Positions 52,352-62,248 of a stretch of DNA of 64,000 bases are shown here, in pieces; within the stretch, counting starts at the first letter, position 1, and each line of letters starts with the position of its first letter. The notes beneath the pieces are model-generated. The model ran no database searches. It saw nothing but the letters and a program-made list of their open reading frames with translations, and had not been told where the DNA came from. Source of the stretch: Rusavskia elegans (taxonomy: Eukaryota > Ascomycota > Lecanoromycetes > Teloschistales > Teloschistaceae); contig SAUG01000015.1 in NCBI GenBank assembly GCA_011316305.1, forward strand, positions 434,001-498,000. Direction: 5' to 3'. The position numbers and the translations under genes are program-made.

Positions 52352-54126
52352 ATTACCTTCTTTATAATATTCGATAGACCGATATTTATAGCCGTAATTT
52401 AATTTTTTTTTAATCTAGTTAATAGATAAAGTTATCGTCTAATATTTATAATCTAATAGCTTTAATAAAGTTTTAGACGACTAAATTAACTATATAAACT
52501 AAATAAAATAACCAGTTTTATAGTCGATTCTTTCGACTATTAAATCGACTAAAAGTTTTTCTAAACTTTTTTTTTTATAAAGTTAAAACTAGTATTATCG
52601 GTAATAATATCTAAAAACTACTATTTAGATTAGAAAGATTCTAAAAATATTAATAACTTTTAATACTATAAATAGCCGGAATAATCTATAGATAGAAATA
52701 TAAATTTAAATAAACGTTTCTAAAATTAATACTACGTATTAATCTATTATATAAATATTTCCAAATATACGACTATTTATAAATTTAACTAGATATTGAA
52801 TATAAATAAAATACGGTCTATAGCTTTTAAATCAGATTTAATTCTATTGCCAATAGTTTTATATTTATTAAAAATTAACGTAATAAATAATATATACTTA
52901 AATAGCAATACTTTAAAATAAAATATTTATAGTAGTTTTCTATAATTTATTTTTTCGATAGTCGAGACTAATAGATTTAGATCTAAAAAAGTTTTATATA
53001 GATATTTATTTTAGATATTTTAGTCGAAAGTAAAATCCAGTTTAATAAAACTTTTCTTTTATTATTAAATAATAAAACTTTATATTATCTCTTTATATTA
53101 CTATTTACTACTTACGCGGATAAATATTACTTTAATACTAAACTATAAATTATATCGTTTAGATCTATAGTAACTATTGATTGAAAGATATTTCTTTATA
53201 GTAAATATATTTAAAAAACTAGAAGCTATAAAATAGTTAAAAATCTTGGAATTATATTTATATATAAATTTAGATAGACTATCTATTATTAAGGCTATCT
53301 AGTGGATTTTATTCTATTAAAACGACTATTTTTATACTAAAGTCTTTTTTATCTATAGAAAATCGGCTATTTTTTTTTAATTCTATCTTTAATATCTATA
53401 GCGATAGGAGAACAAGATTACTATTATTAGAAATATTAATAGTATTATATAATTAAACAAATTTATTATCATCTCGAAATCCTAGTTATAGATAGTCGAT
53501 TTAAATTTTATTTACTATATCTTTAATAATCCATTTTTACTTTCTAAAAAAATAATTAAATTTTATTAAAGTTCCGTTAATAGATCGGTTTAGGGACTAG
53601 TTTATAGATTAATCAGAATAGATATTATTTAATAGAAATCTAGTAAAAAAACCTTCGTTAGACGTATCGGTCTAGAAAATAAAAAAGCGAAGATTAATAT
53701 TATAATTAGATATTTTATATTATACTTTTATAATAGTAATATAGAAAAGTAAAAAGGATATATAGATACTAAATAGTAATATTAATGGTATTAACTATAT
53801 AATAGATAATAATAATAGTATATATTAATATTAGAAATATCTAAAGGTTTTAGTATATTATTAAATAAAAATAAAAATTTATAAATAGTATAATATAGAA
53901 AAAAATTATATTTTAATACTGGAATTAAGTAATTATATTTAATTTTAATATTTTAGCGGATTGAACCCGGGTACCCGATTCCGATTCGAATTCGAATCGG
54001 ATCGAACTATAGAAAAATTCGATTTAATTCGGATCGGATTGAATTTATTTATAATCCGATTCGGGTCGAATCGGATTAGTTAATCTAGATTCGAAATCCG
54101 ATCCGACGACCAGTCTATTTATTATA

Positions 54127-54311
54127 GTTTAAAATATTAAAAATATCTTCGTTAATTTAAATAATATAACTAGAGAAAAATATTTACTAGCTTTAGTATT
54201 AAAAGCTGTTTTTATAGAAAAAATATTTTTAAAATTAATCTACTAGTAACTATTTAAAAATCTAGTTTTACTAAAATATTTCGCTATCTCGATAGTATCT
54301 AGATAGTTTTA
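54127..54311. other. Unassigned sequence between MU1 and MU2
   Basis: It may continue the Copia relic split by MU1, but no motif supports that. Confidence 0.4.
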
Positions 54312-54321
54312 AATTTTAGAT

Positions 54322-54469
54322 AGATTGGCCGTTTCGAATATCCGAAAACTCGAAAATAGCTTGTATATCCGTTTAACTATCTATTTTAGACTAATATTCT
54401 ATCTAATCGGATTAAAAATCGAATCCGGATCCGGATTTTCAGATAGCGATCCGAAAAAACGGCCAGTCT
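54322..54469 (-). mobile_element. MU2 MITE, 148 bp
   Basis: It is the reverse of the copy at 32193: starts AGATTGGCCGTTTCG and ends AAAAAACGGCCAGTCT. Perfect 10-bp duplications, AATTTTAGAT, are at 54312-54321 and 54470-54479. Confidence 0.93.
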
Positions 54470-54479
54470 AATTTTAGAT

Positions 54480-55936
54480 AATAGATATCTGTTTTTGTTA
54501 ATTATACTATTATAATCTCGGTCGTCGAAATATATACGCTAGCTACTATCTTCTTTTTAATAAAAAGGATAGGCGCGCTATATAGAATTTAATTTAATCG
54601 AATTAATTTTTATTCGATAAAATACTTAATTTAATATCTCTATTTCTTATTTTATTTGATAAATAAGCTAAAATTAGCTCGTTTAATAGATCAAAAATCG
54701 CCTATTTTTATTATATTATTTAATAGCTTCTCCGATAGTAGTTTTATCGAAAGGTTATTCTAAAATTAATTTAAAAAATTTAGATCGAAAATTCTATCTA
54801 GTTTTATATAACGTATTATTTTCTAGACTTGATTAAATTATTTCGGAAAAGTAAGTGTTTTAATATAATATATAGACAAGCCTATACGTTCTTTCTAATA
54901 AATTATTTAAATTTTCTTAAATTAATTTCCGATAATTCAGTCGAAATATCTTTAAAAAGTTATAAATAATATATATTCGAAGTATTATATAATTAATATA
55001 TAATTTTATTTTTTTAGAATTGTATTTCCAGAATAATATAGTTAGATACTAAGTTATATTATTTCGAGAAATTTTACCCGAAAATTAGGTTATAGTCTAT
55101 AATTAATATTATATAAAAAGTAGTAGTAGAAAAGACTCTATAAAACTATAAAAGCTCTATCGCTTCTAAAATGGCCATTATTTTATAATTTTCGACATAT
55201 ATTCTATCTAATAACTTCAAGAATACTAATTTTAGAAAGTTAATAATATATTTTATAATAAAATAGTTAGTAATATCTAAATTAGTAAAAACTTCGAGGT
55301 AATTTTTATTAATTTCTGGATTAAACTATATCTATCAATTCAATGCTGATATTTAATCTATATAGAAAAGTCGTTTAGTATTTTATATATCTTAAAATAA
55401 TAGTATTATATCGCGGGAAGTCTTTAAAGTTTCTTTTAACGTTCTTTTAAAAATTATTTCTAATTATTTAATCTTTACTTTAACTAGATCGATCTATTTA
55501 TCTATTATTAAAGGCTATCAATAGGCGCTATACATATACTCTAGGATTTCCAACGCTAGATAGTTTCTAATAATCTATTATTAGCGGTTATCGATAAGGT
55601 TTTTTTTTTTAAAAAAAAAGAGTCTAGTTTTCGGGAATATATCTCGGAATATAAATATTCCGGTAATTCATTTTATAATAGTTGAATTTTCTATAATTAT
55701 AGTTTCTATTAATACAATTTGATTCTTTTTATCTATTTTTTTCTTTTTAACTACTTCGGCTATAGCTACGATCGCTTCGATTACTTCGACTACGAATATC
55801 TATAAAATTAATTTTAGTAGTACTAGATTATTAATCTATTAAAGTAGTTATATTATTTCGATTACTATAGTATTTAGTATTGATATTTTCGAATAATACT
55901 ATAATATTTATAATATTTAAAAGTTTATCAAATATC
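54480..55936. other. 1.5 kb of unassigned RIP-mutated sequence
   Basis: Several local stretches look like former coding sequence, for example the plus-strand frame at 54690-54830, but no domain was recognised. It could be the rest of the Copia element begun before 46799. Confidence 0.45.
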
Positions 55937-55944
55937 CGTTTTAT

Positions 55945-56274
55945 TTTTCGCCGGAATGGATTGGGTTGGTGTGGGTTTTAACCTGTAAAACCCAATACCA
56001 ATAAGGTATTAGGTTTTATAGATTAGGGCGTAAATAGTATAGGTTTTTAACAAGGTAGGGGCCGAAGCTTATTTTAAAGAAAAAATATAGTTAAATAGGT
56101 CTAATACGTATAGATTTAACGAAAAAAGATATAGGATATCTCGCAGGACAATTTAAAAAACCCACACTATTTAAATAGATTGGGTTAGAGGCCTCTAAAA
56201 CCTATACTATACCAATCTAAAAGGATTTACCATACCAAACTCTAATAGATTTCTTCAATCCATTCCGGCGAGGA
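55945..56274. mobile_element. HT1: 330-bp TIR element spared by RIP
   Basis: Inverted ends CGCCGGAATGGATTG and CAATCCATTCCGGCG, each preceded or followed by TTTT/AGGA (TCCT before mutation), lie between CGTTTTAT (55937-55944) and TGTTTTAT (56275-56282). These differ by a C/T change and suggest an 8-bp duplication, as in hAT elements. The interior keeps many CpA and TpG pairs (GGTTGGTGTGGG, ACCCACACTA), unlike everything around it. No coding capacity. Single copy in this window. Confidence 0.8.
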
Positions 56275-56393
56275 TGTTTTATTATTATAAAGTAAAATAT
56301 TATTCGGTAACTAATTAGATATTAGACTTTAGATAAACGATAAAATATTTTAAGAAAGTAAATTAACTAATTTCGTTTTTAATATCTATTTAT

Positions 56394-57294
56394 TTAGTTA
56401 ATTTGTTTTAATTTTAGTGCCCGGTAAATCAGTGGTTCGATAAATAAATCAAGCGTTAATATACTAGTATAAAATATACGATAATAGAATATATATTCTA
56501 ATTTAATTAATATAAATAACGGTTCTATAGAATTTTAGTTTAAATTTATCTAATAATATAACGTATTATTTTACCGATAATTTAACTAACGTAGAAATTT
56601 TTATAGATAAATATATCTCGTAGTTATCGCTTTTTTTTTTTACTAGTAATATAAGTCTAAAAGCTTTTACGTATATAAATATTCCTATAATAGCTATAGC
56701 TATAAATCAAACTAGACGGTAGTTTATCTATAATAATTATATCTATTTATACGATCGTCGACTACCTCGTTATAACTAAAGTAATCTATTTCGATTTTAA
56801 TAAAGATTTTTTTCTTACTATCTTTAAAATACGCTATCCGATTTCTCTATCCTTTTTTAATTTTAATTAATCGGGTAAAGCTTCTAGCTATAATAGCTAG
56901 CGTACTATCTAGCGATCTTTTTAAAACTAGATAGACTAAAGAGTATTTTAATAATTTAATAGAAGGTTTAGATATAGATTATATAATTAATATAGCCGAG
57001 ATAATATACGTAGATAATAACTTTATAGTATAGTAGATAGATAGAACGGAAATATTAGAAGCTAATAATTATATATAATATCGAGAAAAAAAATAGTAGA
57101 GAATTTATAATCGCGAATAAAAAAGAAAATAGTTAAATAAAAGTATTTAACTTTGCTGTAAATCTTTTTTATCTAACGAACTTTAGCTGTAAAAATTTCT
57201 TTATACGTGAATATAATAATTGTTGCCGTATATAACGTTGATAAAATATATATATAAATTCAATATAATCCTAGATAGAAACTTTTTAGAAGAA
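56394..57294 (-). mobile_element. RP1 retroposon, near full length
   Basis: AATATCTATTTAT (56381-56393) and AATATCTATATAT (57295-57307) flank it. It begins TTAGTTAATTTGTTTTAA and ends AAACTTTTTAGAAGA on the plus strand. It is somewhat shorter (901 bp) than the best copies. The 72-codon ORF at 57220-57438 crosses its border into MU1 and is accidental. Confidence 0.88.
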
Positions 57295-57311
57295 AATATC
57301 TATATATATTT

Positions 57312-57726
57312 AGATTGGCCGGTTCGGATCGAATTTCCGTCGAACCGTCGGATATTCGATTCGATTTTAGTAATCCGATTCGAATTCGATCCGGATCCGA
57401 CCCGATTATATTATATATTTAATATATTATTATTTTAATATTTCCATAAAAGTAATATATCCAAGTATTATATTTAGTTTTACTACGGGTTTTCTAACTA
57501 GCGTGGTCAATTAATTAGAATTTTTTTAGTAAATTCGTATAAAAGTTATACTAGTTTTATACTTTTATACTAGAGTTTAGCGCTAAAATCTAGTTTTAGC
57601 GGATCGAATCGGATTATAATTTAGAATCCGAAATCCGATCGGGTCGGATTATATTTTAGTCTAACCCGATTCGAATCGGGTCGGATTAGCTAATTCGGAT
57701 TCGAAATCCGATCCGACTGCCAATCT
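57312..57726 (+). mobile_element. MU1 short form (415 bp)
   Basis: AGATTGGCCGGTTCGGATCG and GACTGCCAATCT are the ends. A perfect 10-bp duplication, ATATATATTT, is at 57302-57311 and 57727-57736. The left end belongs to the same end-variant as the large copy at 46799 (GTTCG followed by TTTCCGTCGAACCGTC). It landed within 20 bp of the RP1 border; the two duplications overlap. Confidence 0.92.
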
Positions 57727-57736
57727 ATATATATTT

Positions 57737-58671
57737 TAATAAAAGTGAAATAATATATTTTTAATTACTAAAGGTTTTAGTCTAGAATAATTTACGATAG
57801 ATAGTTTAAATCTTTTTTATAAAATTCGGTTTATCCTATTATTTTAGAAAAGCTTTATAAAAGTATTTCTCGAAGTTTCTATCTAGATTAAAGGTTTATT
57901 TAATATACTACGGCTTAATGTTATTTATAAAATACAAGCTACTATATAATATAAAATTTGAAAGAGTTATATTATAAAATTAATAGTAATATTTAAAGCG
58001 GCGGAACTAGATAAAAGTAATAAGATATTTATATCTATAACTTTTAAAATTAGAAGTCTTTTTATTATAGACGTTCTATATTATATAGGCTATATAAATA
58101 TTAAAAGTATTAGAAAAAATAGATTTATAAAATAGTAGATTAGGATTTCTATTAAATAGCTATAGTAATTATCGATTAGAGCTATTATAATCGAAATAAT
58201 AATAATCTAAATCGGTGTAGCTAATTTTATAATTTATACGAAAATAACTAAAAATTCGGTTATATCTACTATTAGGTTTACTTTTATTATTACTATTATA
58301 AAAACTTATATTTCCGGAAGTATCTAGAATAGTTCTAAGAATATCTTTTTTTATAATAAAGATGGTAGCGTATTAGGCTATAGGTAAATTATTTAAAAAA
58401 ATCTTTTAATGGATCTTCGAGCTCGTATAAATTTTAGAAAAGGTTATATTTGTATTATATACTATTATTACCTCTATATTAATATTAAACTAGAGATTAA
58501 AGAAAGATATAGTTCGAGAATTTATATTTAAACTTAGAAAATCTTATTTACAAATGTAGATAAAATCGGTTTAAAACAGCTTTAATAATAGAGAAAAAGT
58601 GGATTATTTATAGTTTTAAGAAATGATTACGACTAGTGATATATTCTAAGCTAGTATTTAATAATTATAAA
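57737..58671. other. Unassigned RIP-mutated sequence
   Basis: No gene recognised and no second copy seen in the window. Confidence 0.55.
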
Positions 58672-58853
58672 AAAATAGAATATATATATATATAAATATC
58701 TCTACGCTAGACCTGTATATATTTCTATATCCGTTTTTATAATTAACGATCGGATTAGTTAATATCCGAATTCGTATATAACTATATAATCTAGATATAT
58801 ATTCTATAACCTTTTAAATCGTTTATATATTTCAAAATCTTGACCATTATATA
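58672..58853. repeat. Dispersed ~180-bp repeat, possible solo LTR (copy 2)
   Basis: It is the partner of 33970-34150, sharing CTACGCTAGA-like, TTTCTATATCCG and AATATCCGAATTCGTATATA words. Ends and target duplication are not fixed. Confidence 0.6.
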
Positions 58854-59310
58854 ACGATTCAAGATTACGAAAACTGATAGCGGTATTTATATAAAGAAAT
58901 TATAATATAAAAAAAAATCGAAAAACGATAAATTACGTATAATAATATAAAGGTAGGAATAATATAAACGAAAATAAATTGAAAATTTAAGTTTTCTAGA
59001 TATAGTATATTCTAATTTTATAAAGAAAAAAGTTATTATAATTATTAGAAGATAATGAAATTTAGAATATAAATTTACTAAACTAAATAATAATAATAAA
59101 TCTTGTTATTATAAAACTATTTATAGAGCTTTTACCGTATATTATAGATATTAATCATTTTAGTCCGCGAATTTTATAACTAATAAACTTTTTATTACTA
59201 TCAAAAATATTTTATTTTAGATTGTATATTGAATTTTTCTATTATATTAATCGTATCTTCTAATCAAAAATACTTTACGAATTTTCAAAAGATATATTAT
59301 TTAATAAAAT
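58854..59310. other. Unassigned AT-rich sequence
   Basis: Nothing recognised. Confidence 0.6.
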
Positions 59311-59735
59311 TAATAGTGGTCGACGTCCGCGAGGATAGATATAGTTATTGCGGATAAAGATACTATCGTTTGATTTAGCTTGTAGCTGTAGTTGTTGCGG
59401 GAGTATATACGTACGTAAAGGGTTTTAGTAAACTATAGTACTTGCGATAAATTTATATTACTAGTAAAAGAAAAAAAAAAGATAAAAAAACGATAACTGC
59501 GATATATATTTATTTACAAAGTTTTCTACGTTAATTATATTATTAGTGAAAGAAAACGTTATAATACTAAATAAATTCAAATTCAAATTTTAAAAATATA
59601 TTATTTACGTTAATTAAATTAGAATATAAATTCTACTACTTTATATTCGATACTAGTATATTAACGTTTGATTTATTTATCGAACCATTGATTTATCGAA
59701 TACTAAAATCAATACCAAGTTAATTATATAACAAT
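59311..59735 (+). mobile_element. RP1 retroposon, 5'-truncated
   Basis: It begins abruptly at GTGGTCGACGTCCGCGAGG, the middle of RP1, and continues to the 3' end (ATTGATTTATCGAATACTAA, then AATCAATACCAAGTTAATTA). The 5' half is absent. The segment GTTGCGGGAGTATATACGTA is better kept than in most copies. Target duplication not clear. Confidence 0.78.
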
Positions 59736-60270
59736 ATTATTTTCAGAAATAATAGATAGATATTATAATAATTAGAGTTTGAAAAAAAAATTTATAAAAA
59801 TAAAGTTAAATATAAAAAATATAAACTATCTATAATTATATCGCTACTATCTTTTATAAAAAGAAACAAAATAGTTATAATTGGGAATATTTTAAAACTA
59901 GTACTATATCGGCGTTGAAAATAAAAATTAAATCTATTTATTATCGCTTTTAGAATATAAAACGAGGTTATTAAAATTATACGTTATTAATATCAATGTT
60001 TTTTCGAAATTTTTAATTTGATTAAAAATATTGATTTACTTCGAATTTTTTCTAGTATTATTACTATTTTTAAAAAGTATATTCGATAATATTTTCTTTT
60101 ATTTTCTTTACGTCGAAGATTATTAGAACTATATCCGAAAGAATTGTCTATTATAACATCGATTAAAAAGATTTAAAAATAGAAAATTAAATAAAAAAAG
60201 ACTTTATAGATTTATATATTTTTCGAATATCGTTATATTATTGTAGATTATTATTATTATATTTTAATTT
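59736..60270. other. Unassigned AT-rich sequence
   Basis: Nothing recognised between two truncated RP1 copies. Confidence 0.6.
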
Positions 60271-60481
60271 TTATCTGTGAAAATTCCTACATTGAATCAT
60301 CGATAGAAGGATACGTTATATTGCTGAGCAAATTTGAATGGAGATTCCAAAAAATAGTTATTTACGTTAATTAAACTGAAATATAAATTCTACTACCGTA
60401 TCTTCGATACTAGTATATTAATACTTGATTTATTTACTGAACCACTGGTTCGCCGAATACCAAAATCAAAACAAATAACTA
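60271..60481 (+). mobile_element. RP1 retroposon, 5'-truncated (211 bp)
   Basis: Only the 3' quarter is present: ATCTGTGAAAATTCCTAC, GCTGAGCAAATTTGAATGG, GAACCACTGGTTCGCCG and the tail AAAACAAATAACTAA. Several CpA/TpG pairs survive (TTGCTGAGCA). Flanking sequences share ATATTTTAAT, consistent with a duplication although the exact length is uncertain. Confidence 0.8.
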
Positions 60482-60875
60482 AATAAAATATATTTTAATA
60501 AATTATATATTAGAATAGTATAATTTATCTTTAAACAATCGGAATCTTTCTATTTTAATATTTAGATAATTATAAATTTCTTTACTCCGGCTAGTTTATA
60601 CGATAGTTAAATAGTAAATCAAAATTTTCTTCCGATATTATCGTCTATTATATCTCGGAACGGATTACGTCGGATCGGGTTCTAGAATCTCTAATCCGAT
60701 TCGAATCGATGGAATTCGAAACGGGATATAGAAATTTCTATCTCGAATCTGTTCCGAACGGGTTCAAGTCGGATTTAAATCGGATTATATAGATATCGAT
60801 CCGATCCGAATCGAAACGAATTAGATTAAAGTCGGGATTTACTAAAAATAATAGTTTTAAAAATTAATTCCTATT

Positions 60876-61302
60876 AGTTTGGCCGTCGGATCGGGTTTCG
60901 AATTCGAATTAGAAAAATAGACCCGACTCGAATCGGTTTCGACTTTTTTAGATACTAAACCGACGGGTTTTCGGTTTCTAATTTATAACTCGATCCGATT
61001 TAAATAATCTACTAAATCTATATAACTCGTATAACTCTAGTATAGAAGTTATACGAAAAATTTTAAAAACTTCTAATTAATTAACAACGCTAACTAGAAG
61101 GATATTAATTAGATTAAATATATTTTCTAAATATACAATCTTTGTATATAATGAACTAGTTTAAAATTTATAATATTATATTATATATAGAAAGCTTGGC
61201 GGAACTGATCGGATTATAGTCGAATCGGATTAAACCGACTCGTCAAAAGTCGGATCGAGTTCCCGAAGTATCGACGAAAACCCGTATCGAAGTGGCCAGT
61301 CT
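60876..61302 (-). mobile_element. MU1 short form (427 bp), nested in inner FB
   Basis: AGTTTGGCCGTCGGATCGGG and GAAGTGGCCAGTCT are the ends. AATTCCTATT (60866-60875) and AATTTTTATT (61303-61312) are its duplication, differing by two C/T changes. The uninterrupted FB sequence at 30680-30720 confirms the border. Confidence 0.9.
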
Positions 61303-61374
61303 AATTTTTATTAATCTAATATAGACGCTAGAAAAGTCTATATATAAATTTTGACTTTTTTATATATTAAAATT

Positions 61375-61522
61375 AGGCTGGTTGTTTTTTCGGGTCGCTA
61401 TCTAAAAATTCGAATTCGGATTCGAATTTTAATATAATTAGATATAATATTAATCTAATATAGATAGTAAAACGAATATATAGATTGTTTTCGGGTTCTC
61501 GGATATTTGAAACAGCCAATTT
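61375..61522 (+). mobile_element. MU2 MITE, 148 bp, nested in inner FB
   Basis: It starts AGGCTGGTTGTTTTTTCGG and ends ATTTGAAACAGCCAATTT. The flanks TATTAAAATT and AATTGAAATA match at 7 positions plus one transition. It is the most diverged MU2 copy but has the same length as the others. Confidence 0.85.
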
Positions 61523-61559
61523 AATTGAAATACTATAAGATTTAGTATAAACTTATATA

Positions 61560-61853
61560 GCGTCTATACTAGCGCAAATACTAATTAATCCGTCTTTTAA
61601 ACGGAATAATTTCGTGAAAATCTATTTATATTTTGACCCGTTTATAATCTAATCCGAAGATATTCTAATCCGGTTCGGATCGGATTAGAAATTCTAGAAT
61701 TCGACTCGATCTAACCCGTTCCGAAATCCACGAATCGGATTAAAATATCTCCGGGTTAAATTATAAACGAGTTAGAATATAAACGGATTTTTACGGGATT
61801 ATCTCGTTTAAAAGACAAATTGATAGATTATCGTACTAATAAAGACGCTAAGT
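61560..61853. repeat. Large inverted repeat from facing FB copies
   Basis: Arms of about 115 bp (61560-61674 and 61740-61853) face each other around a ~65-bp centre. Each arm reads outward from TAATCCG through GTTTATA to CGTTTAAAAGAC and AGCGTCT. It is explained by two FB copies in opposite orientation. Confidence 0.8.
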
Positions 61854-61988
61854 TAGTTTATATGGACTTTTCTAATATTCTAGAATATATACTAGCAGAA
61901 AACAATTATTAGACTAATTTAGCGTCTATATTAGATTAATAAAAATTCATTCTAAAAACTAATATTTTTAGTATATTTCGGTTCGGGT

Positions 61989-62136
61989 AGACTGGTCGTT
62001 TTTTCGGGTCGCTATCTAAAAATCCGGATCCGAATTCGAGTTTTAATCCGATAAGATAGAATATTAGCTTAAAATAGATAGTTAAACGAGTATACGGGCT
62101 ATTTTCGAATTTTCGAATATCCGAAACGACCAGTCT
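61989..62136 (+). mobile_element. MU2 MITE, 148 bp, nested in outer FB
   Basis: AGACTGGTCGTTTTTTCGGG and CGAAACGACCAGTCT are the ends. CGGTTCGGGT (61979-61988) and AGATTCGGGT (62137-62146) form the duplication, matching at 8 positions. Confidence 0.9.
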
Positions 62137-62248
62137 AGATTCGGGTCGGATTGATATTTATATAATCCGATCTAGATCCGATCCGAACCCGTTTAAATCG
62201 GATTCGAATCGGGAATTTCTATATTCCGTTTCGAACTCTATCGTCTAT

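Larger units (their letters stand above)
46799..54116 (+). mobile_element. MU1 large TIR transposon with two nested RP1 copies
   Basis: The ends are AGATTGTCCAGTTCG and CGACGACCAGTCT. ATTTATTATT (46789-46798) and ATTTATTATA (54117-54126) match at 9 of 10 positions. Two RP1 copies in opposite orientations (48483-49430 and 51362-52351) lie within it. The native length is about 5.35 kb, so it is internally shortened relative to the 6.5-kb form. The minus-strand stretch at 47460-47620 is locally open (LLLDYIAKFLPTSLLYV) and is preserved in the copies at 2524, 21651 and 37521; its family is unknown to me. Confidence 0.85.
60714..61735 (-). mobile_element. Inner FB copy, inverted
   Basis: It starts GAATTCGAAACGGG and ends CCCGTTCCGAAAT; these are the two FB termini in reverse order. 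Possible target duplication: CGAATCG occurs just before (ending about 60713) and just after (from about 61738). It has the same orientation as the copy at 1-312, whose body words (AGCGTCTATA, GTTTATAATCTAATCCG) it shares. Confidence 0.65.
60649..62238 (+). mobile_element. FB element with four further insertions inside it
   Basis: The outer ends are TATCTCGGAACGG and CCGTTTCGAACTC between perfect 10-bp duplications, TATCGTCTAT, at 60639-60648 and 62239-62248. The outer copy consists of 60649-60716 and 61736-62238. An inverted FB copy occupies about 60714-61735 and itself carries a short MU1 (60876-61302) and a MU2 (61375-61522). A second MU2 (61989-62136) lies in the outer copy. All parts are non-coding. 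Confidence 0.78.
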
